NCBI GenBank assembly: GCA_963740055.1
Contig: CAVUCL010000005.1
Span: 682,001 to 746,000 of the forward strand
Direction: 5' to 3'
Origin: WHSW01 sp963740055
Lineage (GTDB): Bacteria; Actinomycetota; Thermoleophilia; Solirubrobacterales; 70-9
Length of the DNA: 64,000 nt
Shown here in pieces: positions 20,057-30,484 of the stretch. The number at the start of each line of letters is the position of its first letter. The stretch's first letter is position 1. The position numbers were made by a program, and so were the translations under genes. The notes beneath the pieces are model-generated. The model did not search any database and was not told where the DNA came from. It worked only from the letters and a program-made list of their open reading frames with translations.

Positions 20057-21247
20057 CTAGGCGCCGGTTACGACGCGGACGAAGCGACGCTTGCCGACCT
20101 GCACGACGCGTCCGTTGAGCTCGGCCAGCGGCAGGTCGAGGCGGTCGCCGGCGAGCGGCGCCCCGTCGAGCCGCACCGCCCCCTGCGCGATCAGCCGCCG
20201 CGCCTCGCTCGACGAGAGCTCGAACTCGCTCGCGATCAGCGCCGGCAGGTGGACCGTCCCGTCGGCGCCGGGCGTGACCCGGGTCGTGCGGATCTCCTCC
20301 GGGAGCTCGCCGCGCACGTGCACGCGGTCGAAGCGCGCCTCGGCCGCCGCACCGGCCCCGTCGCCGTGGAAGCGGTCGGTCAGCCGCCGGGCGAGCTCGC
20401 GTTTCGCCTCGCCCGGATGGCGCCCGGGCTCGAGCGGCTCGCCGAGCAGGAGCAGGTAGTAGTCGCCCATCGCCGAGTCGGGGATGCTCATCAGCTTCCC
20501 GAACATCTCCTCGGGCGGATCGCTGACGGCGACGTAGTTGCCGTACGACTTGCTCATCTTTCGCACCCCGTCGGTGCCGGCCAGGATTGGCATCGTCAGG
20601 ATCGACTGCGGGGCCTGGCCGTAGGCCTCCTGCACGTCGCGCCCGAAGAGCAGGTTGAAGGTCTGGTCGGTACCGCCGAGCTCGACGTCCGCCTCGATCG
20701 CGACCGAGTCGTACCCCTGGAGCACCGGGTAGAGCAGCTCGAGCACCGAGATCGGCTGAGCGTCGGCGATCCGGCGGCTGAAGTCGTCGCGCTCGAGCAG
20801 GCGGGCGACCGTGAACCTGCGCACGAGCCCGAACAGCTGCTCGCCATCCATCGCCAGCCACTCACTGTTGTGCCGGATCTCGGTCCGCTCGCGGTCGAGG
20901 ACCGCGAACGCCTGCTCCTGGTAGGTGAGCGCGTTGGCGTCGATCTCCTCCGCCGAGAGCACCGGCCGGGTCGCGTCGCGCCCGCTCGGGTCACCGACCC
21001 GGGCCGTGTAGTCGCCGATGATCAGGACGACCGTGTGGCCGGCGTCCTGAAACGCCCGGAGCTTGGTCAGGACGACGCAGTGACCGAGGTGGATATCGGG
21101 GCTGGTCGGGTCGACTCCGAACTTGACCCGTAGCGGCCGGTCGGCCTCGAGCTGCTCGTCGAGCCGCCCGGCGGGCAGCGCGTCGACCGCCCCCGCGAGC
21201 AGGCCGGCCACGGCGCCGTGGCCGCGATTCAGCTCCGGGGGCGCCAT
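20057..21247 (-). CDS. tyrS: Tyrosyl-tRNA synthetase
   Basis: 396 residues; charges tRNA-Tyr in the cytoplasm. The class I signatures are in place: HLGHC in PTSPDIHLGHCVVLTKL (about residues 46-62) and KMSKS in VRKMSKSYGNY (about 231-241). A C-terminal S4-type RNA-binding domain is seen in ASEFELSSSEARRLIAQGAVRLDG. I start at ATG 21247 (reading MAPPELNRG); the longer upstream frame is basic low-complexity sequence. TAGCAT at 21255-21260 on the minus strand is a plausible -10 only 7 nt before this ATG. It precedes the rRNA operon on the same strand. Confidence 0.95.
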   Translation of the reverse strand: MAPPELNRGHGAVAGLLAGAVDALPAGRLDEQLEADRPLRVKFGVDPTSPDIHLGHCVVLTKLRAFQDAGHTVVLIIGDYTARVGDPSGRDATRPVLSAEEIDANALTYQEQAFAVLDRERTEIRHNSEWLAMDGEQLFGLVRRFTVARLLERDDFSRRIADAQPISVLELLYPVLQGYDSVAIEADVELGGTDQTFNLLFGRDVQEAYGQAPQSILTMPILAGTDGVRKMSKSYGNYVAVSDPPEEMFGKLMSIPDSAMGDYYLLLLGEPLEPGRHPGEAKRELARRLTDRFHGDGAGAAAEARFDRVHVRGELPEEIRTTRVTPGADGTVHLPALIASEFELSSSEARRLIAQGAVRLDGAPLAGDRLDLPLAELNGRVVQVGKRRFVRVVTGA

Positions 21248-21254
21248 CGGGCCA

Positions 21255-21260
21255 ATGCTA
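21255..21260 (-). promoter_or_regulatory. Candidate -10 of tyrS
   Basis: TAGCAT on the minus strand, 7 nt before the tyrS ATG, with no ribosome site between. It suggests a leaderless message. No good -35 is visible. Confidence 0.4.
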
Positions 21261-21365
21261 GACTCCCCGTCCGGCTCTGAGGGGTGTCCGCGCGTCCGCC
21301 GAGACCACGCCCCACGCCGCCTGCCGCGCGTGATCCGCGGCGCTCGGACATTCGCATCATTCGCC

Positions 21366-23672
21366 ATGGACTCCGGATCCGAACACGAACCCGCGAGCGG
21401 CAACGGGACCGCTCGGCCGCGCCGCCGGCCACGGCTGCCGAAGCCGCCCGGCCCCCTGAGGGGCTCGAACGGCGAGGGCAAGCCACGGCTGCGGAAGCTG
21501 CGCTTCGCCGCGGTCGTCCTCGGCCTCGCGGTGCTGGCGTTCGTCTCATGGATCTTCGGGATCATGATGGCGGTCGCGCAGGACCTCCCCGCGCTCGAGA
21601 ACCGCGAGCAGTACGAGCGGGCCCAGAACTCGATCGTCTACGACGTCAACGGGGTCAAGCTCGCGACCCTGACCAACAACCAGGGACGGATCCTGCTCGA
21701 GTCCGACCAGATCGCATCGGTGATGAAGGAGGCGGTGGTCGCGATCGAGGACCAGCGCTTCTACGACCACCGCGGGGTCGACTTCCAGGGCATCGCCCGG
21801 GCGCTCTATCAGGACATCCTCTCCGGTTCGACGCAGCAGGGCGCCTCGACGATCACCCAGCAGTTCGTCAAGAACGCGCTCGCCGCCCAGGACAGCCGCA
21901 CGATCCTGCAGAAGTTCCGCGAGTCGGCGATCGCCTACCACCTCGAGCGCCAGTGGTCGAAGGACAAGATCCTGACCGAGTACCTGAACGAGATCTACTT
22001 CGGCGAGGGGGCGACGGGGATCGAGGCGGCCGCGCGGACCTACTTCGGGGCCGCTCACCCAGGCTGCGGCGAGGGCGAGGCCGCCGACCCGTGCGCCTCG
22101 CAGCTGCTGCCCTGGGAGGCGGCGCTGCTGGCCGGGATCATCTCCTCCCCGTCGGCCTACTCGCCGCGCAACTTCGAGCAGGCGGCGCTCGAGCGCCGCA
22201 ACCTCGTCCTCGAGCGGATGGAGGAGTCCGGCTATATCACCGCCGAGGAGTACACCAAGTACTCGGCGGTCGAGCTCCCGGACGCCGACGACATCTCACC
22301 CCCCTCGGAGAACTCCGCCGCGCCGTACTTCACCTCCTGGCTGCGCCAGCAGCTCGTCGACCGCTACGGCGCCGGCGAGGCGTTCGGCGGCGGTCTGCAC
22401 ATCGTCTCGACCCTCGACCTCGACCTCCAGAACCAGGTCGAGGAGATCGTCGCCGGCCGGCTCGCCGGGATCGAGCCGACGGCGTCGGTGGTCGTGCTCG
22501 ACAACGACACCGCCGCGGTCCGGGCGATGGTCGGTGGCTCGGACTTCCAGGACGCGCCCTTCAACCTCGCCACCAACGGTCACCGCCAGCCGGGGTCGTC
22601 GTTCAAGCCGTTCACCCTGATCACGGCGCTCGAGCAGGGTCGCTCGACCAGCGAGGTGTTCACCTCGGCGCCGCAGGAGATCCCGTTCCGGGCCCGGTTC
22701 GAGAACAACAAGGGCGAGGAGGAGACGGTGAACGAGCTGTTCAAGGTCAACAACTACGAGGACACCTACCTCGGCTCCGCCGACCTCGCGACCGCGACCA
22801 CCTACTCCGACAACTCGGTCTACTCGCAGGTCGGGACCCAGGTCGGGCCCGAGAACGTCGCCGCGACGGCGGCGGAGCTCGGCGTCGAGACCGACCTCTC
22901 GACCTCGACCGAGTACTCGATCGACGGCCGCGACTTCGAGCCGTACAACCCGGCGCTGATCCTCGGCGGGCTCGAGGTCGGGGTGACGCCGCTGGAGATG
23001 GCGCACGCCTACAACTCGATCGCCGCCGACGGTAAGCGGCTCTCGGGGACGATGGCGGCCGGCGCCGGCGGCCCACTCGGGATCGTCAAGGTGACCGAGG
23101 ACGGCTTCAACCAGGGCGACCTGGTGCCCGACAACACCGGCGCCAGCGGTGAGAACGAGGTCGTCGCCAAGCAGGTGATCGACCCGGCGGTCGCGAGCAC
23201 CGCCCGCGAGGTGCTCTCGACCGTGGTCGAGTCCGGCACCGGCGAGAACGCCGCCACCGGCGAGCCGACCTGGGGCAAGACCGGGACCACCGACGACAAC
23301 GGCGACGCCTGGTTCTGCGGCGCGACCGAGGAGATCACCACCTGCGTCTGGGTCGGCCACGCCGACTCGGTGATCCCGATGGAGACCGAGTTCGCCGGCG
23401 CCCCCGTCGACGGCGGCACCTTCCCGGCGCTGATCTTCGCCGACGTCGTCAACGCCTACGAGGAGATCAACGACTCGCGCAGCTCCGGCGAGGACCCCGA
23501 TCCGACCACGGAGGCGGCGGCACCGGCACCGGCGGCGACCGAGCCGGCCTATGAGACGAGCGAGCCGGAGGCGGTCGAGCCGGCACCGACGGAGCCGGAG
23601 GCCGCGCCCGCGGACGGCGGCGCGACCGAGCCCGCTGCGGCCCCTTCGGGCGGCGGCGTCTCCGCCGGCTGA
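21366..23672 (+). CDS. Class A bifunctional penicillin-binding protein
   Basis: 768 residues. A basic, Pro-rich cytoplasmic tail (1-40) precedes one membrane helix (about 44-66). The glycosyltransferase domain has AIEDQRFYDHRGVD, GASTITQQFVKN and YLNEIYFG. The transpeptidase domain has PGSSFKPF with the active-site Ser and Lys, the SDN triad in TYSDNSVY and KTGTT near residue 638. It polymerises and cross-links peptidoglycan outside the membrane. The last 65 residues are a Pro/Ala/Glu/Thr-rich tail, common in actinobacterial PBPs. The start is at ATG 21366, divergent from tyrS. Confidence 0.93.
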   Translation: MDSGSEHEPASGNGTARPRRRPRLPKPPGPLRGSNGEGKPRLRKLRFAAVVLGLAVLAFVSWIFGIMMAVAQDLPALENREQYERAQNSIVYDVNGVKLATLTNNQGRILLESDQIASVMKEAVVAIEDQRFYDHRGVDFQGIARALYQDILSGSTQQGASTITQQFVKNALAAQDSRTILQKFRESAIAYHLERQWSKDKILTEYLNEIYFGEGATGIEAAARTYFGAAHPGCGEGEAADPCASQLLPWEAALLAGIISSPSAYSPRNFEQAALERRNLVLERMEESGYITAEEYTKYSAVELPDADDISPPSENSAAPYFTSWLRQQLVDRYGAGEAFGGGLHIVSTLDLDLQNQVEEIVAGRLAGIEPTASVVVLDNDTAAVRAMVGGSDFQDAPFNLATNGHRQPGSSFKPFTLITALEQGRSTSEVFTSAPQEIPFRARFENNKGEEETVNELFKVNNYEDTYLGSADLATATTYSDNSVYSQVGTQVGPENVAATAAELGVETDLSTSTEYSIDGRDFEPYNPALILGGLEVGVTPLEMAHAYNSIAADGKRLSGTMAAGAGGPLGIVKVTEDGFNQGDLVPDNTGASGENEVVAKQVIDPAVASTAREVLSTVVESGTGENAATGEPTWGKTGTTDDNGDAWFCGATEEITTCVWVGHADSVIPMETEFAGAPVDGGTFPALIFADVVNAYEEINDSRSSGEDPDPTTEAAAPAPAATEPAYETSEPEAVEPAPTEPEAAPADGGATEPAAAPSGGGVSAG

Positions 23673-23679
23673 GCCCGGC

Positions 23680-24258
23680 TCAGGCCGCGGCCGCGAGCGG
23701 GCGCGAGAGGAACTCGCTCTCCGCGGCGCAGAAGCGCCATGGCAGGTCGACCGCCTTGGTGATCCCGATCCGGGGCCCGCTCGCGATCCGCACCCGCTCC
23801 CAGGCGCCGGCTCGCGGCCGGAGCTCGAACGGCGCCTCGACCAGCGAGCGGCCGTCGAGCTCGAGCCCGATCGCGAGCGCCTCGGTGAGCTTGCCGGGAC
23901 CCGAGCAGAGCTCGCGCACGGCGCCGCGACGGCGCCGCCGCGCCATCGCCTCGAGGCCGCGGCGCGGCTCCAGCGCCCGGATCAGGACCGCGGCGGCGCT
24001 GCCCTCAGGCTCGGCGACGACGTTGAGCAGGCTGTGAATCCCGTAGGAGAGGTAGACGTAGGCGCGGCCCGGCGGCCCGAACAGGGTCGCAGTTCGCGGC
24101 GTAAGCCCGGCATAGGCGTGGCAGGCCGGGTCGTCGCGCTCGTAGCTCTCGGTCTCGACGATCACCCCGCCGGCTCCGCCGAAGTAGAGCTCGCAGCCGA
24201 TCAGGTCACGGGCGACATCGTGGACCGAGCGGGCGAAGAACCCGGCGTCGAGGCTCAC
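23680..24258 (-). CDS. 3-methyladenine DNA glycosylase (AAG/Mpg family)
   Basis: 192 residues. It removes alkylated purines in base-excision repair. Family blocks are IVETESYERDDPACHA (about residues 33-48, with the catalytic Glu), GRAYVYLSYGIHSLLNVV (about 64-81), VLIRALEPRRG and LCSGPGKLTEALAI. The start is GTG 24258, overlapping the argH stop in a GTGA, so it is translated together with argH. The pairing with an arginine gene looks accidental. Confidence 0.92.
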   Translation of the reverse strand: MSLDAGFFARSVHDVARDLIGCELYFGGAGGVIVETESYERDDPACHAYAGLTPRTATLFGPPGRAYVYLSYGIHSLLNVVAEPEGSAAAVLIRALEPRRGLEAMARRRRRGAVRELCSGPGKLTEALAIGLELDGRSLVEAPFELRPRAGAWERVRIASGPRIGITKAVDLPWRFCAAESEFLSRPLAAAA

Positions 24259-25640
24259 GACGGCTCGCCCGCCGGCCCGATCGCGGCACGCGCTCGCTCG
24301 AGCTGCTCACGGACCCGTTCGAGCGCGGTCCCGCCCGGCGAGACCTTCGACTCGAGCGCCGCCCCGGGCTCGAACAGCGCGTAGAAGCCCTCGTCGAGCA
24401 GCTCCGAGTGCGCGGCGAGCGCCTCGGGCTCGAGCGCCGAGAGCGAGACGCCGCGCTCGAGCGCCTCGCGGACGAGCGAGCCGACCACGTCGTGCGCCTC
24501 GCGAAACGCCATTCCCCTGCGCACGAGCAGGTCGGCGACGTCGGTCGCCGCGAGCAGCTCGTCGGCGGCGGCCGCCGCCATCCGCTCGCGGTCGAAGCGG
24601 GTGCCGGCGAGCATCCGCTCGGCGACCTCGAGCGAGAGCTCGAGCGTGTCGACGGCGTCGAAGAGCGCCTCCTTGTCCTCCTGGAGGTCCTTTGAGTAGG
24701 CGAGCGGGAGCGCGTGCATGACCCCGGCCAGGGTGGTCAGCGAGCCGAGCACCCGCGGCGCCTTCGCCCGCAGCAGCTCGGCGGCGTCCGGGTTCTTCTT
24801 CTGCGGCATCAGGCTCGAGCCGGAGGCGAAATCGTCGGCCGGCTCACAGAACCCAAACTCGCGGCTGGACCAGAGCACGAGCTCGGCCCCGAGCCGCGAG
24901 AGGTGGGTGGCGCAGATCGTCGCCGCGGCGAGATAGTCGAGCGCCGAGTCGCGGCTCGCGACCGCGTCGATCGAGTTCTCCGACGCCTCGAGTGCCTCCG
25001 CCGGGTCGAGCGAGCGCGCGGTCTGGTCGCGGTCGAGCGGCCAGTTGGTGCCGGCGAGGGCGCCGGAGCCGAGCGGGATCGTGCCCGCCGCGGCGAGCGC
25101 GTCGGCGAACCGGCGCCGGTCGCGGGCGAACATCCAGAAGTAGGCGAGCAGGTGGTGCGAGAGGTAGACCGGCTGCGCGCGCTGCAGGTGCGTGTAGCCG
25201 GGCAGCGGCCAGTCGAGGTGCCGCTCGGCGGTCTCGACCAGGCGCTCGAGCAGGCGCGCCAGGAGCTCGTCCGCCGCCCGGCAGCGGCCGCGCACGTAGA
25301 GCACGAGGTCGGTCGCGACCTGGTCGTTTCGAGAGCGCGCGGTGTGCAGCTTGGCGCCGACCGGGCCGGCGATCTCGGTCACCCGTCGCTCGATCGCCAT
25401 GTGGATGTCCTCGTCGTCGTCGGCGAACGCGAACTCGCCGCGCTCGAGCTCGCCGGCGACCTGGTCGAGCGCCCCGAGCAGCTCGTCGCGCTCCTCGACG
25501 CTCAGGATCCCGGCGCGCTCGAGCCCCTCGACGTGGGCTCGGGAGCCGCTGACGTCCTCCGGCCACAGCCGCCGGTCGAAGCCGATCGAGGCGTTGATGC
25601 GCGCGAACAGCGGGTCCTGCGGCTCTGGCAACCGGCCCAT
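24255..25640 (-). CDS. argH: Argininosuccinate lyase
   Basis: 461 residues, usual length. It splits argininosuccinate to arginine and fumarate. The fumarase/lyase signature GSSLMPQKKNP (about residues 279-289) with the catalytic Ser loop, HTARSRNDQVATDL (about 103-116) and GYTHLQRAQP (about 151-160) are present. The start is ATG 25640; TATAGT on the minus strand lies 9 nt upstream. No other arg genes are in the window. Confidence 0.95.
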   Translation of the reverse strand: MGRLPEPQDPLFARINASIGFDRRLWPEDVSGSRAHVEGLERAGILSVEERDELLGALDQVAGELERGEFAFADDDEDIHMAIERRVTEIAGPVGAKLHTARSRNDQVATDLVLYVRGRCRAADELLARLLERLVETAERHLDWPLPGYTHLQRAQPVYLSHHLLAYFWMFARDRRRFADALAAAGTIPLGSGALAGTNWPLDRDQTARSLDPAEALEASENSIDAVASRDSALDYLAAATICATHLSRLGAELVLWSSREFGFCEPADDFASGSSLMPQKKNPDAAELLRAKAPRVLGSLTTLAGVMHALPLAYSKDLQEDKEALFDAVDTLELSLEVAERMLAGTRFDRERMAAAAADELLAATDVADLLVRRGMAFREAHDVVGSLVREALERGVSLSALEPEALAAHSELLDEGFYALFEPGAALESKVSPGGTALERVREQLERARAAIGPAGEPS

Positions 25641-25649
25641 GGCTGCGCC

Positions 25650-25657
25650 ACTATAGG
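25650..25657. promoter_or_regulatory. Overlapping divergent -10 elements of argH and the epimerase gene
   Basis: ACTATAGG reads TATAGT on the minus strand (25650-25655) and TATAGG on the plus strand (25652-25657). The two start codons are only 34 bp apart, so the two promoters must overlap and may compete. Confidence 0.5.
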
Positions 25658-25674
25658 GTCGGCGCCGAGGGTTG

Positions 25675-26652
25675 ATGCGGTTCCTGGTCACCGGAGCGAC
25701 GGGCAAGGTCGGCAACGCCGTCGCGCGGGCGCTCGCCGACCGCGGCGACGAGGTGGTGGCGCTCGTCCGCGACCCCGACCGAGCCCGCGAGCTGCTCCAG
25801 GCCGAGATCGAGCTCGCCCCCGGCGACGTCACCGACCCGGCCTCGATCCGCCGCGCGGCGGAGGGCGTCGAGGGCGCCTTCAACTGCATGGGGATCTTCG
25901 AGCAGTGGCTGCCCGACCCGGCCCGGTTCGAGCGGGTCAACGCCGACGGCGCGCGGAACGTCGTCGCCGCCGCACGCGAGGCCGGAGCGCGGCGGGTGGT
26001 GCACACCTCGACCTTCGACGTCTTCCACGCCGAGCCCGGGGGCACGGTCAGCGAACGGGCCGTCGCCGACTATCCGAAGGGCACCGCCTACGAGCGCTCG
26101 AAGCAGCGCGCCGAGGAGCTCGTGCTCGCCGAGGCGGAGACGGGCGTCGAGGTCGTGATCTGCAACCCGTCCGGCGTCTTCGGCCCTGGGCCGTGGGCCG
26201 AGCAGGGCCTCGACTCGCTGTTTCGCGACCTGGTGCGAAAGCGCCTGCCGGCGCTGCCGCCCGGCGGGATGACGCTGGTGTTCGCCGAGGACGTCGCCGC
26301 CGCTCATCTGGCGGCGTTCGACCGCGGCCGGGCGGGCGAGCGCTACATCCTCGCCGACGGCTACGCCTCGATGCGCGAGCTCGCCGCGGCGACGGTCGAG
26401 GCGGCGGGCCGCGGACGGGTGCCGCCGACGATGCCGGTGGCGCTCGCGCGCGCGGTCGCCGGCGGCGGCGAGCTGATCTCGCGCGCGATCCGTCGGCCGC
26501 CGCTGATCGGCAAGGGAGCGCTCACCTTCCTGCTCTGGGAGGCGCGCGCCGAGAGCGACAAGGCGCGCGCCGAGCTCGGGGTCGAGTTCACCCCCTGGCG
26601 CGAGGGCGTCGCCCGCACCGTCGAGTGGATCCTCGCCACCGGCCGCGCCTGA
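25675..26652 (+). CDS. Extended SDR / NAD(P)-dependent epimerase-like protein
   Basis: 325 residues from ATG 25675, with a GAGGG ribosome site just before. The Rossmann dinucleotide loop GATGKVG is at residues 6-12 and the YxxxK pair is YERSK near residue 142, so it is a complete extended short-chain dehydrogenase. It most resembles the DFR/epimerase-like group that acts on sugars, hydroxyketones or flavonoid-type substrates. The actual substrate is unknown. It stands alone, divergent from argH and convergent with the DegT gene. Confidence 0.82.
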   Translation: MRFLVTGATGKVGNAVARALADRGDEVVALVRDPDRARELLQAEIELAPGDVTDPASIRRAAEGVEGAFNCMGIFEQWLPDPARFERVNADGARNVVAAAREAGARRVVHTSTFDVFHAEPGGTVSERAVADYPKGTAYERSKQRAEELVLAEAETGVEVVICNPSGVFGPGPWAEQGLDSLFRDLVRKRLPALPPGGMTLVFAEDVAAAHLAAFDRGRAGERYILADGYASMRELAAATVEAAGRGRVPPTMPVALARAVAGGGELISRAIRRPPLIGKGALTFLLWEARAESDKARAELGVEFTPWREGVARTVEWILATGRA

Positions 26653-26703
26653 CGCCGAGCGGGCGATTCTCCCTGACATACAGGGAATATCCACCGCTCG
26701 GCG
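26653..26703. terminator. Nested hairpin between convergent genes
   Basis: Outer arms CGCCGAGCGG (26653-26662) and CCGCTCGGCG (26694-26703) are perfectly complementary. Inside, TCCCTG and CAGGGA form a second stem. The element begins directly after the epimerase stop and ends 11 nt before the DegT stop, so it can terminate both transcripts. Confidence 0.75.
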
Positions 26704-26714
26704 GGAGGTCGCGC

Positions 26715-27874
26715 CTAGGTCCAGTTGCCGCGCAGGGCCTCGGCGAGCGCCTCGCAGACGCGGTCGATCTGCGACTCGGCGAGCTCACCGAAGAACGGCA
26801 GCGCCAGCAGCCTCGCGGAGGCGTCCTCGGCGACCGGGAACTGCCCCTCGCGCAGGTCGAAGCGCTCGCGCACGTGGGCCATCAGGTGGATGCTCGGCAT
26901 GTAGGCCTTCGCGCCGATTCCGCGCTGCGCGAGGTCGGCCATCACCGCGTCGCGATCCGCGTCGGCGGGCAGGCGGACGGCGTAGACGAACCAGCTGCGC
27001 CGCTCCGAGCCGCGATCGGCGCACGGCAGGACCAGCCCGTGAGGATCGCCGTCGCCGGCGGGCGCGCCCCGGTCGAGCGCGGCGAGGCGCTCCGAGTAGG
27101 CGGCGGCGACGCGGGCCCGATCGGCGAGCATCTGGTCGAGGCGCTCGAGCTGGGCGACGCCGAGCGCCGCCTGCACCTCGGTCAGCCGGTAGTTGAAGCC
27201 GAGCCGGTCGTGATCGACCCAGCCCATGTCGGGCGCGCGGCCCTGGTTGCGCTCGCTGCGCAGGCGCGCGGCGAGCTCGGGGTCGGAGACGGCGAGCATC
27301 CCGCCCTCGCCCGTGGTCAGCTGCTTGTTGGCGTAGAACGCGAACGAGGCGAGGTTGCCGCGCGAGCCCACGGCCCTCCCCTCCTCGTCGGTCGCGCCGA
27401 GCGCCTCGCAGGCGTCCTCGAGCAGGCCGAGGTCACCCTCGGAGGCGATCCGCTCGAGCGCCGGCAGCGCCGCCGGGTAGCCGAGGATGTCGATCGGCAG
27501 GATACCCGCGGTCCGCTCGCCGATCGCGTCCCACGCGGCCGCCGGATCGAGGTTCAGGGTCACCGGGTCGACGTCGCAGAAGACCGGGACCGCGCCCTCG
27601 TAGAGCAGGCAGTTCGCCGAGGCGACGAAGCTGAACGGCGAGGTGACGACCTCGTCGCCCTCACCCCAGCCGAGCGCCCGGACGCCGAGGTGGAGCGCCG
27701 CGGTGCCCGAGGAGACCGCGACCGCGTCGGCGACGCCGAGCCGCTCGGCGAACCCGCGCTCGAAGCGCTCCTGCATCGGCCCGAGCGAGAGCCGCCCCGA
27801 GCGCAGCACCTCGAGCACGAGCTCCTCCTCGCGCTCGCCGAGTACCGGCTTCGCGAGCGGGATCTCCTCGATGC

Positions 27875-27878
<4 letters not shown>
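26715..27878 (-). CDS. DegT/DnrJ/EryC1/StrS-family aminotransferase
   Basis: 387 residues from TTG 27878; this start overlaps the cimA stop as TTGA. PLP-dependent sugar-type aminotransferase: VSSGTAALHLGVRALG (phosphate site, about residues 52-67), VVTSPFSFVASANCLLYEG, the Asp-bearing LLEDACEALGA (about 143-153) and the PLP lysine in FAFYANKQLTTGEGGM (about 171-186). The C-terminal part includes FNYRLTEVQAALGVAQL. Such enzymes usually aminate nucleotide-linked keto sugars, so its place at the end of a leucine/isoleucine operon is odd. No sugar-nucleotide genes adjoin it. Confidence 0.88.
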
Positions 27879-29449
<1,571 letters not shown>

Positions 29450-29486
29450 GAGTGCCTTTCGTTGGTCCGGGAGACGAGCGCCGAGA

Positions 29487-29506
29487 GCGCGGACCGGGGT
29501 CCGCGC
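29487..29506 (-). terminator. Short perfect hairpin between ilvE and cimA
   Basis: GCGCGGACC and GGTCCGCGC (9 bp each side of GG) in the 69-bp gap between cimA and ilvE. On the minus strand it lies after ilvE and before cimA. It could be a partial terminator or an mRNA processing or stability stem. No T-run follows. Confidence 0.45.
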
Positions 29507-29518
29507 GGCCGCGTACCG

Positions 29519-30469
29519 CTAGGCGGTCGCGGCGTCGCTAATTCGCTCGACCCCCGCGGGCTCGACCAGGTCCAGCCACTCGAGGTACTCCTGAGCGCGC
29601 CCGTGCAGAGCGTCCTCGAACTTGGCCTGGACCACGGCGGTGATCTCGCCCGGCTCGCCGACCTCGTGGTCGTCGATCTCGCGCACCGGGACGAGCTCGG
29701 CCGCGGTACCGCAGAGGAACACCTCCTCGGCCAGGTAGAGCTCGGCGCGCGCGATGTCGCGCTCGACGACCTTGTAGCCGAGGTCGCGCGCGATCTGGAT
29801 CACCGACTTGCGGCTGATCCCGTCGAGGATCGAGGCGACGTGCGGCGGGGTCACGAGCTCGCCCTCGCGGACGCAGAAGATGTTCTCGCCCGAGCCCTCG
29901 CAGACGAAGCCGCGCTCGTCGAGCAGGATCGCCTCCTCGTAGCCCGCCTTTGCGCTCTCGGTCTTGGCGAGGATCGAGTTCAGGTACTGGCCCGACGCCT
30001 TCGCGTGCGGGATCAGCCCGTTGGGCGAGATCCGGCGCCAGGAAGAGACCTTGGCGCGGACGCCGTGGCGCTTCGCCTCCTCGCCGAGATAGCTGCCCCA
30101 GGGCCAGACCGCGATCGTGACCTCGACCGGGGCGGTCTGCGCGTAGAGCCCCATCTCGCCGTAGCCGCGGAAGGCAAGCGGGCGGATGTAGCAGCTGCGC
30201 AGCCCGTTGCGGCGGATCAGCTCGTGGGTCGCCTCGCGCAGCTCCTCGAGCTCGTGCTTGAGCGGCAGGTGGTAGAGCTCCGCGGACTGGGCGAGCCGCT
30301 GCAGGTGCTCGCGATGGCGGAAGACCGCGGGACCGCGCTCGGTCTCATAGCAGCGGATCCCCTCGAAGACTCCGGTGCCGTAGTGGAGGCCGTGGCTGAG
30401 CACGTGCACCTGAGCGTCCTCCCAGGCGACGAACTCGCCGTTCATCCAGATCCACTCGCACTTGTCCAT
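29519..30469 (-). CDS. ilvE: Branched-chain amino acid aminotransferase
   Basis: 316 residues, fold-type IV PLP enzyme for the last step of Val/Leu/Ile synthesis. SHGLHYGTGVFEGIRCYET (about residues 25-43), the PLP lysine in HAKASGQYLNS (about 155-165) and EGSGENIFCVREG (about 191-203) are diagnostic. The start is ATG 30469, 15 nt after the leuB stop, in the leu/ilv operon. Confidence 0.95.
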   Translation of the reverse strand: MDKCEWIWMNGEFVAWEDAQVHVLSHGLHYGTGVFEGIRCYETERGPAVFRHREHLQRLAQSAELYHLPLKHELEELREATHELIRRNGLRSCYIRPLAFRGYGEMGLYAQTAPVEVTIAVWPWGSYLGEEAKRHGVRAKVSSWRRISPNGLIPHAKASGQYLNSILAKTESAKAGYEEAILLDERGFVCEGSGENIFCVREGELVTPPHVASILDGISRKSVIQIARDLGYKVVERDIARAELYLAEEVFLCGTAAELVPVREIDDHEVGEPGEITAVVQAKFEDALHGRAQEYLEWLDLVEPAGVERISDAATA

Positions 30470-30484
30470 CGGCCCAAGTATGCC

